DNA of 64,000 bases, from assembly GCF_009602705.1 (NCBI RefSeq), contig NZ_VSWH01000001.1, positions 4,575,001 through 4,639,000 of the forward strand, in the 5' to 3' direction. Of the stretch, positions 50,343 through 59,444 are shown in pieces. This DNA comes from Chryseobacterium vaccae. GTDB lineage: Bacteria; Bacteroidota; Bacteroidia; Flavobacteriales; Weeksellaceae. The notes under the pieces were generated by a model. That model was not told the origin of the DNA. It searched no databases and saw nothing but the letters and a program-made list of their open reading frames with translations. Each line of letters begins with the position of its first letter. The first letter of the stretch is position 1. A program made the position numbers and the translations under genes.

Positions 50343-53252
50343 ATGTTCAGAAAAATATTTGTAATTCTTATAAGTTGTATTTTTTCTATTCACATTTCCC
50401 AAATACCCGGATTGCGGAACTATAATGAAAATGACGGATTGAATAGTTCATACACCTATCGTTTAAAACAAGATAACAATGGTTTTATATGGATAGGTAG
50501 TGATAACGGACTCTTTAGATTTGATGGGAAGGAATTTAAGCAATATGGGAAAGAAGAGGGACTGATGAATATAGAAGTAATAGACTGTGAGCCTTTACCT
50601 AACGGAGAGGTTTTTTTGATCCCATATCTGAATGATTTTGCTTATTTAAAGAATGAAAAAATTATTAATTTAAGCTTCAGCAGATCTCTCAAAAACCAGT
50701 TTGCAAATTCTTTAGCCAGAACTGATAGAAATGGGAATAAGTTGTATTTATATAGTACAAATAATCCTAAAAGTATTCTTACGTATGAGAATGGTGCTTT
50801 TAAAACTCAAACCGTTACATTAAATTATGGTCAAAAAAATGTAAATGCCTTTAAATATGATTTTCACAGGAATATTTTATATATGAGGGATAATATTGAA
50901 GATCATGTCTTAGCCTATAATATGAATGATAATAAGATAAAAATTATTCAGGCTGAAGGAGAGTTTGTCTGTCAAAAAGATAATCTTTTTGTGTTCAATC
51001 ATAAAGGAACAATTAATGTATACAAAAAGCAGGGGCTTTTTAAATTTCTGAAAATAAATTCCTACCAATTAAAACAAAATATCATATATGGTTCTATAGA
51101 TAAGAACAATAAGTTATGGCTGAATTTAGAAGCTGGCGGAGCCTTATATTTTAACCAGTCATTACTGGACGAAAAGAAACTATTAGAAACGCCTGTAAAA
51201 CTTTTACAGAATTATACTATTCATAATGTTCTCGTAGATAAAGATGATAATGTGTGGTTTAATTCAAAAAATAACGGTATTTTTTTTATTACTAAGGTTT
51301 TCTTTGATAACTATATTAATCTCTCATTAAAAAACAATTCAGGATATATAAAAGCTATTGCTACCGATGGAAAGAATATTTTTTTAGGTTATAATAATTC
51401 ATCCAGTGCCATTTACAGGAATGGTAAATTAAAGAATATAGTATTTGATGAATACTATAAACATGATAGTAAAGGTATATATGCTCACGGAAATATATTA
51501 GTTTTCGCATTTTCTAACAGGATTTTTGTTTATGATACTAAACAAAATAAAAAGAGAATATTGAATTACAATGCTAAAAATATAGCTCCTTACAGCAAAA
51601 ATTCTATATTACTTTGTACAGCACAGGGCTTATTTGCGTATCATATGCAAAATGAAAAAATTGAAATTTTATCTAATGAAAGAACTTACACTGCGCTGCC
51701 TTTTAGTCAGGATAGTATATTGATGGGTAATTTCAATGATTTGTATAAATTGAATATAAAAACCAAAAAAAGAAAAATATTTTTGGAAAGATGCTACCTT
51801 AAAGACATTAAAAAATTAAAAGAAAATCTTTATGTCGGTGCTGGTAATACTAATGGAGTCATTCTTTTTAATAACAAAGGTATAGTAAGGAAAATCACAA
51901 AAAATGATGGTTTAATAAATAACCAGGTTAAGAAAATTAATATTGAAACGCCTGATGTTTTTTGGGCAAGCACCAATTCCGGAATATCCAGAATTGAAAT
52001 TAAAGAAAATAATATAAGAATTAATAATTTCACTCAGCTGGATGGGTTGCCTTCTAATTTAACAGCAGGTTGTATTGTAAGAAATGATTCTGTTTTTATT
52101 GGGACTTCCGGCGGGCTGGTGATTTTTCCAATCAGGAAATTACTTGCACAGGAGAAATCCATTAATAAAAAAGTAATTATCAATTCCGTAAAAATAGGAA
52201 ATAAAGAATATTCCAATATCAGCCAAAAGCTGGAAGGAATCACTCCTGATGATGTCATCTTTAATCTCAGCTTTCCAGATTATACTTCACAAGGAAAGAT
52301 TGCATTTAAATATAAGGTGGAAGGCCTTAATAATACCTGGCAGACAACTAATTCCTCTAAAATTATTCTTAATTCTATACCTCCGGGAAAATATTTGTTA
52401 AGAGTTATTGGTTTGGGCTACAATGGAAAACAGTCATATGCTTCTACAAATTTGGCATTTGAAATTAAGCCCCGGTTCTGGCAGACATGGTGGTTTACTT
52501 CAGTCCTAACCTTTATTCTTTTAACTGTCGTATATGTGCTGATTAATTTATATTTTCAAAAGCAGCGTAAGAAAAAACTGGAAGCACTGTATTTTGAGAA
52601 AAAAATAGCAGACTTAGAATTGCAGGCTATTAAAGCACAAATTAATCCTCACTTTATCTATAATTGTCTTAATTCTATCCAGTATCTGCTTTTCAAAGGT
52701 GATTATTCAAAAACTGAAAACTATTTAAATATATTTTCCAAAATGATCAGAAAGACACTTCATTATTCGGAAAAAACCTTTATTACGATTAATGAAGAAG
52801 TTGATTATCTCTTTTTATATCTTAATATGGAAAAGCTTCGTCAGGATGATCTTTTCGACTATAGTATCGATATTTCTGAAGAAGTAAATAAAAACTGGGC
52901 GATTCCTTCATTATTAATACAGCCTTTTGTAGAGAATGCAATTAAGCACGGTGTTTCCGATCTTGAAAATCAGAAAGGTCTTATCAGCATATCATTTGAT
53001 TATAAAAATGGGTTTCTTTGTATAATAATTGAAGATAATGGTACAGGAATCAGCGATATAAAAGAATCTACACTTAGTAATTCTTTCGGACTAAAATTAT
53101 CTCAAAAAAGGATTGAGACCTTCAAGCACCTTTTTGAAACTGATATTACTTTAAAAATCGTTAATCTTTCTGATGAGTCTGAAAAACAGGGCACAGCAGT
53201 TAAACTTTATATAACACCAAATGAAAACCAAAACACAAATTTGCATCATTGA
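50343..53252 (+). CDS. LytS-type histidine kinase with two-component-regulator propeller sensor
   Basis: About 969 residues. Signal peptide (FRKIFVILISCIFSIHIS), an extracellular seven-bladed propeller sensor pair (typical blade motifs: YTYRLKQDNNGFIWIGSDNGLFRFDG, DNVWFNSKNNGIFFI, VFWASTNSGISRIEI), a Y_Y_Y domain (about 640-710), one membrane helix (WWFTSVLTFILLTVVYVLI), and a His_kinase domain with His in INPHFIYNCLNSIQYLL plus LIQPFVENAIKHG and IEDNGTGIS. This is a LytTR-type relative of the hybrid two-component systems. ATG at 50343 is chosen over a TTG at 50313 because it starts the signal peptide. The stop overlaps the regulator start by 32 bases. Confidence 0.93.
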   Translation: MFRKIFVILISCIFSIHISQIPGLRNYNENDGLNSSYTYRLKQDNNGFIWIGSDNGLFRFDGKEFKQYGKEEGLMNIEVIDCEPLPNGEVFLIPYLNDFAYLKNEKIINLSFSRSLKNQFANSLARTDRNGNKLYLYSTNNPKSILTYENGAFKTQTVTLNYGQKNVNAFKYDFHRNILYMRDNIEDHVLAYNMNDNKIKIIQAEGEFVCQKDNLFVFNHKGTINVYKKQGLFKFLKINSYQLKQNIIYGSIDKNNKLWLNLEAGGALYFNQSLLDEKKLLETPVKLLQNYTIHNVLVDKDDNVWFNSKNNGIFFITKVFFDNYINLSLKNNSGYIKAIATDGKNIFLGYNNSSSAIYRNGKLKNIVFDEYYKHDSKGIYAHGNILVFAFSNRIFVYDTKQNKKRILNYNAKNIAPYSKNSILLCTAQGLFAYHMQNEKIEILSNERTYTALPFSQDSILMGNFNDLYKLNIKTKKRKIFLERCYLKDIKKLKENLYVGAGNTNGVILFNNKGIVRKITKNDGLINNQVKKINIETPDVFWASTNSGISRIEIKENNIRINNFTQLDGLPSNLTAGCIVRNDSVFIGTSGGLVIFPIRKLLAQEKSINKKVIINSVKIGNKEYSNISQKLEGITPDDVIFNLSFPDYTSQGKIAFKYKVEGLNNTWQTTNSSKIILNSIPPGKYLLRVIGLGYNGKQSYASTNLAFEIKPRFWQTWWFTSVLTFILLTVVYVLINLYFQKQRKKKLEALYFEKKIADLELQAIKAQINPHFIYNCLNSIQYLLFKGDYSKTENYLNIFSKMIRKTLHYSEKTFITINEEVDYLFLYLNMEKLRQDDLFDYSIDISEEVNKNWAIPSLLIQPFVENAIKHGVSDLENQKGLISISFDYKNGFLCIIIEDNGTGISDIKESTLSNSFGLKLSQKRIETFKHLFETDITLKIVNLSDESEKQGTAVKLYITPNENQNTNLHH

Positions 53253-53955
53253 TGATGAAAAACATGGAAGAGATTATATTACACTCTTGCTAAAAGAAGA
53301 ATTTCCCGAAATTGAGATCAGTTTTCAGGCTTCAAATATTAAAGATTCATATAAAAATCTTGTAAAAAAAGTTCCCGATATATTGTTTCTTGATATCCAG
53401 CTGCGTGACGGGACCATTTTTGATCTGCTGTCAAAATTTAAAGAAATCCCATCACAGATTATATTTATTACTGCTTTTGAAAACTTCGCCATTCAGGCTA
53501 TAAAAAACGGAGCCACCGATTATCTTTTAAAGCCCGTTCAAAGGCTTGATTTTATTATTGCGGTCAATAAGGCTTTGGAAAATATAAAAAAAAATAAACC
53601 TGTTCATCATACCGTTTATGAAAATAAAATTAGCTTGCCCTCACTGCAGGGCTTCAAAATGGTTAATGTTGCAGAAATTATTCGCTGTGAAGCAGACTCA
53701 AATTATACCACGTTTTATATGATCAATAATACTAAAATAGTGGTGTCCAGAACTCTTTATGAGTTTGAAGAAATACTTGAAGGATACAATTTTTTTAGGA
53801 TACATCACAAACACCTTATTAACCTTTCCCATCTTCAGGAATATATAAAAGGAAAAGGAGGACAGGTCATCATGAGTGATAACTCAATACTCAATGTTTC
53901 ACAACGGAAGAAAAATGATTTCATACAGAAAGTAGAAGATATTGATATAGATTAA
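53221..53955 (+). CDS. LytTR family response regulator
   Basis: 244 residues. Receiver with IIDDEKHGRDYI, phospho-acceptor Asp in ILFLDIQLRDGTIFDLL, FITAFENFAIQAI and YLLKPVQ; LytTR domain with EIIRCEADSNYTTFYMINN and FFRIHHKHLINLSHL. It starts inside the kinase gene, so translation is coupled. The stop TAA at 53953-53955 lies inside the left end of the MITE-like repeat, meaning the element abuts or supplies the gene's 3' end. The small secreted protein at 54377 may be a target. Confidence 0.93.
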   Translation: MKTKTQICIIDDEKHGRDYITLLLKEEFPEIEISFQASNIKDSYKNLVKKVPDILFLDIQLRDGTIFDLLSKFKEIPSQIIFITAFENFAIQAIKNGATDYLLKPVQRLDFIIAVNKALENIKKNKPVHHTVYENKISLPSLQGFKMVNVAEIIRCEADSNYTTFYMINNTKIVVSRTLYEFEEILEGYNFFRIHHKHLINLSHLQEYIKGKGGQVIMSDNSILNVSQRKKNDFIQKVEDIDID

Positions 53956-54171
53956 CCTGAGTTCGTGTTAAGGAGTTTAAATGTAAAAGGTTGGAAGATG
54001 GAAGAAGGAGGCTGGAAGTTACTTTTAGTTATACGTATTGAAAGCCACCAGAAAATCAAATTAAATAAAAACAGATCAATATTTGTTTTTAATGACTTTC
54101 AAAACTTCCCTCTTCCATCATCCAGCTTCAAACCTGCATCCATCAGATATTCTTATCCCGAACTGAGGTTA
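53952..54171. repeat. MITE-like inverted-repeat element, copy 2
   Basis: Begins TTAACCTGAGTTCGTGTTAAG and ends CTTATCCCGAACTGAGGTTA, the same ends as copy 1 at 27519-27745. The inner arms (GGTTGGAAGATGGAAGAAGG and CCCTCTTCCATCATCCAGC) also match, while the centre is diverged. An open frame inside it (53965-54177) is judged spurious. Confidence 0.8.
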
Positions 54172-54376
54172 GATTAATATTACGTTTATTTTCATCCGGG
54201 GAAGCAATATTTATACTTTTACCAATATTGATATTTTTCATGTAGATCAACTTCAGAAATCTTAGTTATCTGAAAGAACGTGGCAATTACTTAATCAACA
54301 GTTGCAGTTGCTCGTTATAATTACTTGTTTAGTCTGGTTCTTTCTATCTTCGAATTGTTAATCAAAACTTTTTATT

Positions 54377-54745
54377 ATGAGAAATACCATTAAAAAAGAA
54401 CTTATTAAAGTTCAGCAGAGCTCTGTTTTCAGAGTGGTGAAAAGAAAATTACTATTGGCAGCTATTGGTGTATTTACTTCTTATTCTGTATTTGCAACCC
54501 AGCCGAAAGAACAGAAATTAAATGAAAGTAGAGTATTTACTATACAGCCTGCAGGACAAGGACTAAATGAATGTGGATTACATGCATCTGTACGCATGCA
54601 TAAAATTATTAATGGAGTAGTTCGCTACGATACTTATTATTACTATTTTAATTCTGTGGCAGACGCAGAACAGTACATCGCGGAAAATACCAATAGTATT
54701 AGGGGTGGGGTACTTGCTTGCTATGCAACAGGCCCAATGCGCTGA
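54377..54745 (+). CDS. Small exported protein, unknown function
   Basis: 122 residues. After a basic N-region (RNTIKKELIKVQQSSVFRVVKRK) a hydrophobic stretch LLLAAIGVFTSYSVFA gives a likely signal peptide with an unusually long N-region. The mature part has two cysteines (LNECGLHASV and VLACYATGP), which could form a disulfide, and a tyrosine run (DTYYYYFNS). No family recognised. It is the first gene after the LytTR system and has its own terminator. Confidence 0.6.
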   Translation: MRNTIKKELIKVQQSSVFRVVKRKLLLAAIGVFTSYSVFATQPKEQKLNESRVFTIQPAGQGLNECGLHASVRMHKIINGVVRYDTYYYYFNSVADAEQYIAENTNSIRGGVLACYATGPMR

Positions 54746-54769
54746 GCATAACTTTTTTAAGTATTTGGA

Positions 54770-54798
54770 GGCTGTCTCAAAAGTGAGATAGTCTTTTT
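54770..54798 (+). terminator. Terminator after the small exported protein
   Basis: GGCTGTCTCA, loop AAAG, TGAGATAGTC (two G-T pairs), then TTTTT. Confidence 0.75.
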
Positions 54799-54853
54799 GT
54801 GTACAAAAAAACTTTTACTTTCCTCCCGGTTGCAAATTGATAAATTTGCCGTG

Positions 54854-54882
54854 TTTTTTTTTTTTTTTTTTTTTTTTTTTTT
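54854..54882 (+). repeat. 29-base poly-T tract
   Basis: An uninterrupted run of 29 T between the 54377 gene and the minus-strand gene ending at 55037. Such a run is very unusual in bacterial DNA; its exact length is uncertain in most sequencing methods. Confidence 0.8.
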
Positions 54883-55036
54883 CAATTGATTTATAGTGGT
54901 TTACAATATAAAATGATCATTCTGCCTGAGCTATTTCAACAATTGTAAACGTGCTGGATAGTATCAAAAAAAATTACTGTCATAAGACAGTAATAGTAGA
55001 GATTATCAGATCGATAATTTTGACCAGTTTAGTATT

Positions 55037-55426
55037 CTATTTCTTTGACTGATCTCGGATGACTGCTTTAATTCGGCCGCTGTTATTTAAAATTTTCAGT
55101 CTGAATTGACTCTCATGGTTTGAGTTATTTACGATAAAAACTTCATGGGCGAAATTCACTTTAACGGTGACCGAATCGTTAATAGGCAGTTCCTTTATTT
55201 CATGGTTATTGATGACATAGTGGAGTGGAGCTGTCCTGGAAGAATTGTATAAAACCGTTTCCAGACTTTCCTTTGTTGAATTTTTTATTTTTAAATCTTT
55301 GTGAGCGGGTATCATCCAGTGATTACGGTAGATATGCCTCCCTCTGGATATCTGAAATGAAGAAGACAGCATCACAAGTACAGCTGTACATAAAATAAAT
55401 CGTGAATAGAAATAGATATTCTTCAT
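55037..55426 (-). CDS. Small exported protein, unknown function
   Basis: About 129 residues from the ATG at 55426 (13 more if the in-frame ATG at 55465 is used). N-terminal hydrophobic segment SRFILCTAVLVMLSSSFQIS as signal peptide or anchor, then a beta-rich domain (LETVLYNSSRTAPLHYVINNHEIKEL, VTVKVNFAHEVFIVNNSNHESQF) and a basic end. No family recognised. It is divergent from the LuxR-type regulator, sharing the region with the two dyads. Confidence 0.55.
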   Translation of the reverse strand: MKNIYFYSRFILCTAVLVMLSSSFQISRGRHIYRNHWMIPAHKDLKIKNSTKESLETVLYNSSRTAPLHYVINNHEIKELPINDSVTVKVNFAHEVFIVNNSNHESQFRLKILNNSGRIKAVIRDQSKK

Positions 55427-55492
55427 TTTTCCTAAGATATACAGTACTGTGAATATTTTTCGCAAATGTATATCACGTCATTTTGATAACTG

Positions 55493-55546
55493 CTACACTT
55501 TTGTGTAGATTTGCTGTATAGAAACAAATACTACCTTTTTGGGTAG
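55493..55546 (+). promoter_or_regulatory. Tandem CTAC-N8-GTAG dyads upstream of the LuxR-type regulator
   Basis: CTACACTTTTGTGTAG (55493-55508) and CTACCTTTTTGGGTAG (55531-55546) have equal length, share 13 of 16 positions, and are 38 bases apart. They lie between the divergent genes and just before the regulator ATG at 55570. Each contains a TA..TTTT string that could be a -7 box, so a bound regulator would compete with RNA polymerase. LuxR-type proteins commonly bind such dyads. Confidence 0.55.
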
Positions 55547-55569
55547 CAGTTCTAAGCACGTAAGGATAC

Positions 55570-56328
55570 ATGGAAGAAATAAACCAATTTTTTAACGAAA
55601 AAAATGAGGTAAGCAAAGATGCTGAAATTGATTTTTCGCAGTCCGGAGATTATCTGGAAGCCGTAAGAGCTTTTGCCAGGATTACTTATCAAAGCTTATA
55701 CGTCATCAATTATCAGACTAAATCTTTCGAATATGTGTCCGATAATCCTTTATTTCTATGCGGAAAATCTTCCGAAGAAGTGAAAGAATTGGGATATGCC
55801 TTTTATTTTCAGCATGTCAGGCCGAAAGATGTAGAACTTTTAATAAAAATTAATAAAGCAGGATTTGAATTTTACGACACGATACCGGTGTCTGAAAGAA
55901 AAAAATACAGCATATCTTATGATTTTCACCTGATGAATGGGAAAAAGAATGAAATTCTTGTTAATCATAAGCTTACCCCTATGTTTCTCGCAGAAAACGG
56001 CCAGGTATGGAAGGCCTTATGTTTCGTATCTCTTTCTAACAGTACCGAGGCGGGGAATATTGTGCTGAGTAAAGAAGGATCAGATGAAATATGGAGATAT
56101 GATCCGGAAGCAGATCAATGGAATAAAGAAGAAAAGATAAAACTTTCAGAAAGAGAACATGAGATTTTGCGCCTGTATACCAGCGGGATGACCATCAGCG
56201 AGATAGCCGGGAAATTATTTATTACCGCAGATACCGTAAAATTTCACCGGAAGAAACTCTTCGAAAAGATAGGCGTAAACAATATTGCAGAAGCATTTGC
56301 CTATGCTAAAACCAATAAACTGCTGTAA
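55570..56328 (+). CDS. LuxR-type transcriptional regulator with PAS-like sensor
   Basis: 252 residues. The N-terminal part (about 30-165) looks like a PAS-type domain (YQSLYVINYQTKSFEYVSDNPLFLCGKS, YFQHVRPKDVELL). The C-terminal LuxR/GerE helix-turn-helix (about 190-250) has LSEREHEILRLYTSGMTISEIAGKLFITADTVKFHRKKLFEKIGV. No receiver domain, so probably a ligand or redox sensor. Neighbours: the L,D-transpeptidase gene follows after a terminator. The two upstream dyads suggest autoregulation. Confidence 0.88.
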   Translation: MEEINQFFNEKNEVSKDAEIDFSQSGDYLEAVRAFARITYQSLYVINYQTKSFEYVSDNPLFLCGKSSEEVKELGYAFYFQHVRPKDVELLIKINKAGFEFYDTIPVSERKKYSISYDFHLMNGKKNEILVNHKLTPMFLAENGQVWKALCFVSLSNSTEAGNIVLSKEGSDEIWRYDPEADQWNKEEKIKLSEREHEILRLYTSGMTISEIAGKLFITADTVKFHRKKLFEKIGVNNIAEAFAYAKTNKLL

Positions 56329-56344
56329 ACAGATTGGGTTTGAC

Positions 56345-56367
56345 TACCGTTTTTTTACGGTATTTTT
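56345..56367 (+). terminator. Terminator after the LuxR-type regulator
   Basis: TACCGT, T6 loop, ACGGTA, then TTTTT. Confidence 0.65.
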
Positions 56368-56442
56368 CGGAATGTCTTTTAGGATTCAATTTTAGGTCTG
56401 ATATTTGCACTGGGTAGCCAAACTAAGTGACCTATTTTATTT

Positions 56443-57474
56443 ATGAAAAACATATCTGTGAAAAAATCATTTTTATATGCCTGTTTTTGTGCTGCATTGA
56501 TGATTTCATGTAAAAAAGAAATTGAAAAGATCAGCGATACTTTTAAAGATACCGTTTCTTCATCCGAAAATCCTGTTGCAGAAAAAGATTCAGTAAAGAA
56601 GGATTCGGTGGTGAAAAAAGAATCAATGCCGCCGGCAATGCAGGAAAATGGTTTTTATAACGCGCTGGCACTTCCGAAAGACAAAAAATTAAGAGATTCC
56701 GTATATGCTGAATTCAGCAAAAAATACAGCGAACGCGAACGTTACGCTATTTTGGCCCTGAACAGACTTGATTCTAAAAATAAATGGAATTCCGATACCT
56801 TAGTGGTTCCTGCTAAAATAGATACAACCCTGATGGCTTACTCACCATTTCCTATGCAGTTGGATGTATTGAGCGGTGTTAAAAAATTTGTCATCTTTTC
56901 ATATCCTATTCAGGCTTACGGAGTATATTCCAACGGAAGTCTTGTGAAATGGGGACCGACAAGTATGGGGAAAAAATCTGCGCAGACAACCAGAGGCCTT
57001 ACTTTTGCCAACTGGAAAAAGAAACTTTCCATTTCAACAGTCAGCAGCGAATGGAAACTTCCCTATAATTTCAACATTCATAACATAGGCGGGATCGGAT
57101 GGCATCAGTATGATCTGCCGGGATATCCTGCATCACACTCATGCTTACGTCTCTTAATGAAAGATGCGCAATGGCTGTATTCTTATGCAGATACCTGGAT
57201 TCTTAATCCTGGAGGAGCAACCACAAAAGCAAAAGGAACGCCGGTAATGGTCTTCGGGGATTATAAATGGGGCGGAAGAAAGCCATGGAGAAAACTTCTG
57301 GAAGATCCGAATGCCAATAATATCTCAGTAGAAGAAATGAACAAGCTTTTAGAACCGAATGTTGAAAAAATGATCAAAGAACAGGATAACAGAGAGAGAG
57401 TGGCAGATTCCATCAAAACAGCGAAAGCAATGGCGGTACCTGCTGAAAAACCGGAAGAACTTCCTGTTAACTGA
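56443..57474 (+). CDS. L,D-transpeptidase (YkuD family) lipoprotein
   Basis: 343 residues. Lipoprotein signal (CFCAALMISC), Lys/Ser-rich linker, then a YkuD domain (about 140-260) with KFVIFSYPIQAYGVYSNGSLVKW, the first His in IHNIGGIGWHQYD and the catalytic motif PASHSCLRLLMKDAQWLY (Cys nucleophile; the more common form is SHGC). It forms 3-3 cross-links in peptidoglycan or attaches proteins to it. The C-terminal 60 residues are charged and helical. A GGGTAG half-dyad lies at 56412-56417 before the gene. Confidence 0.88.
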   Translation: MKNISVKKSFLYACFCAALMISCKKEIEKISDTFKDTVSSSENPVAEKDSVKKDSVVKKESMPPAMQENGFYNALALPKDKKLRDSVYAEFSKKYSERERYAILALNRLDSKNKWNSDTLVVPAKIDTTLMAYSPFPMQLDVLSGVKKFVIFSYPIQAYGVYSNGSLVKWGPTSMGKKSAQTTRGLTFANWKKKLSISTVSSEWKLPYNFNIHNIGGIGWHQYDLPGYPASHSCLRLLMKDAQWLYSYADTWILNPGGATTKAKGTPVMVFGDYKWGGRKPWRKLLEDPNANNISVEEMNKLLEPNVEKMIKEQDNRERVADSIKTAKAMAVPAEKPEELPVN

Positions 57475-57994
57475 TTTTTTTCTCAAACTGTAAAGTAGAT
57501 TCTTCAGCAAATCTTCTCAGCTTAAACATCTCATCTTTACCCTTATGCTGCCCGAATCTTGCAGCGAGATAAGTAAGGAGTATGAAGAACAACATAACAA
57601 AAGAAGCGCTCAGGGCCCAAGGGTACTCGGCGCTTTTTATTTGTTTTTCCACATAATACATCGTGAAGAACGTCATCCAGAGAATGGAAAAAGAAAAATA
57701 AAGAAACATAAAAAAGGTCCATACTGCTGAACTGGGACCAAAAACGCCTCGTATGGTGGTATGCTCCTCCTCAATCTCTACCCTCAAAGAAAGTCTTGGT
57801 TTCCAGTAATTATCATAGGCTGTTTCTACATAGATTGTTGCTACTTCTTTATTAACGTTGCCGGAAAATTCACCTTTGTGCTCAGTAAGGTATTTTTTCA
57901 GATTATCTGCATATTCCTCTTTTGTAAGATGGGTATACATCTTGAATCTGGGCCGGGTTCTTATTTTATCTAATGTGGTTTCTTCTGTTTTCAT
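57467..57994 (-). CDS. Small membrane protein, unknown function
   Basis: 175 residues. Soluble N-terminus (1-85), two membrane helices (about 90-112 and 125-147) and a basic C-terminal tail (RFGQHKGKDEMFKLRRFAEES). No family recognised. Its 3' end overlaps the convergent L,D-transpeptidase gene by eight bases, and its start lies three bases after the stop of the aspartic-protease gene, so it is cotranscribed with it. Confidence 0.65.
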   Translation of the reverse strand: MKTEETTLDKIRTRPRFKMYTHLTKEEYADNLKKYLTEHKGEFSGNVNKEVATIYVETAYDNYWKPRLSLRVEIEEEHTTIRGVFGPSSAVWTFFMFLYFSFSILWMTFFTMYYVEKQIKSAEYPWALSASFVMLFFILLTYLAARFGQHKGKDEMFKLRRFAEESTLQFEKKIS

Positions 57995-57997
57995 ATA

Positions 57998-59323
57998 TTA
58001 TTCTTGATAAGGGATGGGATCTTCCAATACAAAGCTGAACGTCATCTGCTGGGTATTTCTCTGGATTACCATCGTAATATTCTTTCCTTCCTCAGACTTC
58101 ATCATATCCATGATTTTTTCCATGGTCATATCAGCAGTTTTGCTTCCGTTGATGGTGATAATGTGATCATCTTTTTTTAAACCTGCCTTATAAGCCGGGG
58201 AGTCTTTCCTTACACCGGCAATCGAAAATAGGGGTTTTAAAGTAAATTTATACTGAAATGTATTTCCTACAGAAATTTCGTTGCCGGATTCTGCTTTTCT
58301 CTGAGGTTCTATTTTTACGCGGTCCTGCTGCCATTCCAATCCGTCTTGTCTGAAATCCAGTCCACTCATGTTAAAATGAAAAGGATCATTGAAGTTTCTG
58401 TTTCTTTTAAGGTACAGCTTACCGCCGGTATAATCAAAAAAAGTGGTAAAGCGCCGCAGAATCTCTCCGCCTATAGAGCCTTTTCTGTTCTCTACTATTT
58501 TTACATGCTGGATAGAATACTCATCCGGCATGGCAGTAAGAGGCTTTTCAAACTGAAATTTTCCCAGATAAAGAGTATGAATTCTGCTTCTTTTACCATA
58601 AATATCTCCGTTGAAGCCACGCCCAAGAAAATCATCAATATTAGGCCTGTTGTATACAAAATCTTTGATCAGGGCAGGGAAGAGCCATATGGCATCACTA
58701 TTTCCCAGATCAATCAGCAATTTTGAATTTTTCTTTTCAGTGGTCATTTCCACATCAGCCGTTAAATAAGGCTTGTCCTGTTCTATTGTAATCGGGATTT
58801 CCTCATACTTTCTGACTTTTTTTTGGATGGTTTCAGAATCCTGGTAAACCGTAATTTTTTTAGTCACATAATCTATGGAAACAGGGTGATTCTTGAAAAA
58901 ATGATAGCCGATAACGCCATTTACCGGAATTCCAATATGGGAAGAAATGTTAAATTCTTCATCCATAATAAGATACAGCATCATAGATGTATTCACAATC
59001 TGATCTCCGATTTTGGCAAGATTACGGTCAGACTTAAAACCGTCAATACTTACGTTCTCTCCAAGACCTGAAAACTTCATCTTTTCTACATTAGAAAGCT
59101 TAATTTCTTTATTATCTAAACTGAAAAGCAGCGTTTCAGCAACTCCGGTATCCAGCAGAAAGGTTAATTCTGCCCCGTTAACATTGATAGGAATAAAGAT
59201 CAGATTATTAATCAGTTTGAAAGGAATAACTGCTTTTTTTGTATTGATCAGTTCAAAAGAATTTTTCTGCGCACCAATAAAAATGCTGAAAAATACTGCC
59301 AGTAAAAAAAGCGTTGGTTTCAT
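57998..59323 (-). CDS. Retropepsin-like aspartic protease with PDZ domain, exported
   Basis: 441 residues. Signal peptide (LFLLAVFFSIFIGAQ). Two pepsin/retropepsin half-motifs: LTFLLDTGVAETLLF and KLLIDLGNSDAIWLF (first a canonical DTG, the second DLG), with NGVIGYHFFK and GSIGGEILRRF flap-like strands. C-terminal PDZ (about 340-430) with IAGVRKDSPAYKAGLKKDDHIITINGSK. Acts in the periplasm or on the surface; substrate unknown. First gene of a two-gene minus-strand operon. Confidence 0.88.
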   Translation of the reverse strand: MKPTLFLLAVFFSIFIGAQKNSFELINTKKAVIPFKLINNLIFIPINVNGAELTFLLDTGVAETLLFSLDNKEIKLSNVEKMKFSGLGENVSIDGFKSDRNLAKIGDQIVNTSMMLYLIMDEEFNISSHIGIPVNGVIGYHFFKNHPVSIDYVTKKITVYQDSETIQKKVRKYEEIPITIEQDKPYLTADVEMTTEKKNSKLLIDLGNSDAIWLFPALIKDFVYNRPNIDDFLGRGFNGDIYGKRSRIHTLYLGKFQFEKPLTAMPDEYSIQHVKIVENRKGSIGGEILRRFTTFFDYTGGKLYLKRNRNFNDPFHFNMSGLDFRQDGLEWQQDRVKIEPQRKAESGNEISVGNTFQYKFTLKPLFSIAGVRKDSPAYKAGLKKDDHIITINGSKTADMTMEKIMDMMKSEEGKNITMVIQRNTQQMTFSFVLEDPIPYQE

Positions 59324-59356
59324 TTACTGAATTTAGTGAAATTATCCCGATTGTAA

Positions 59357-59387
59357 ATAAAAAAACATTCCAAATGCAGGAATGTTT
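59357..59387 (-). terminator. Terminator of the esterase gene
   Basis: AAACATTCC (59363-59371) pairs with GGAATGTTT (59379-59387); on the minus strand it is followed by TTTTTATTT. Confidence 0.8.
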
Positions 59388-59444
59388 GTATAAACGGTAA
59401 TTAATTCAGTTTTATTGATTGGAAATCTTTAATGGTATATAAGC

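Noticed and set aside
53965..54177. A 70-codon open frame after the second LytTR regulator
   Set aside because: It lies wholly inside the fold-back repeat element, the equivalent frame is not kept in copy 1, and the translation (WKMEEGGWKLLL) reflects the GGAAG-rich DNA repeat.
54770..54798. Insertion-sequence end (GAGGCTGTCTCAAAA resembles some IS termini)
   Set aside because: The sequence forms a complete terminator hairpin with T tract after a gene, and no matching inverted end or transposase is nearby.
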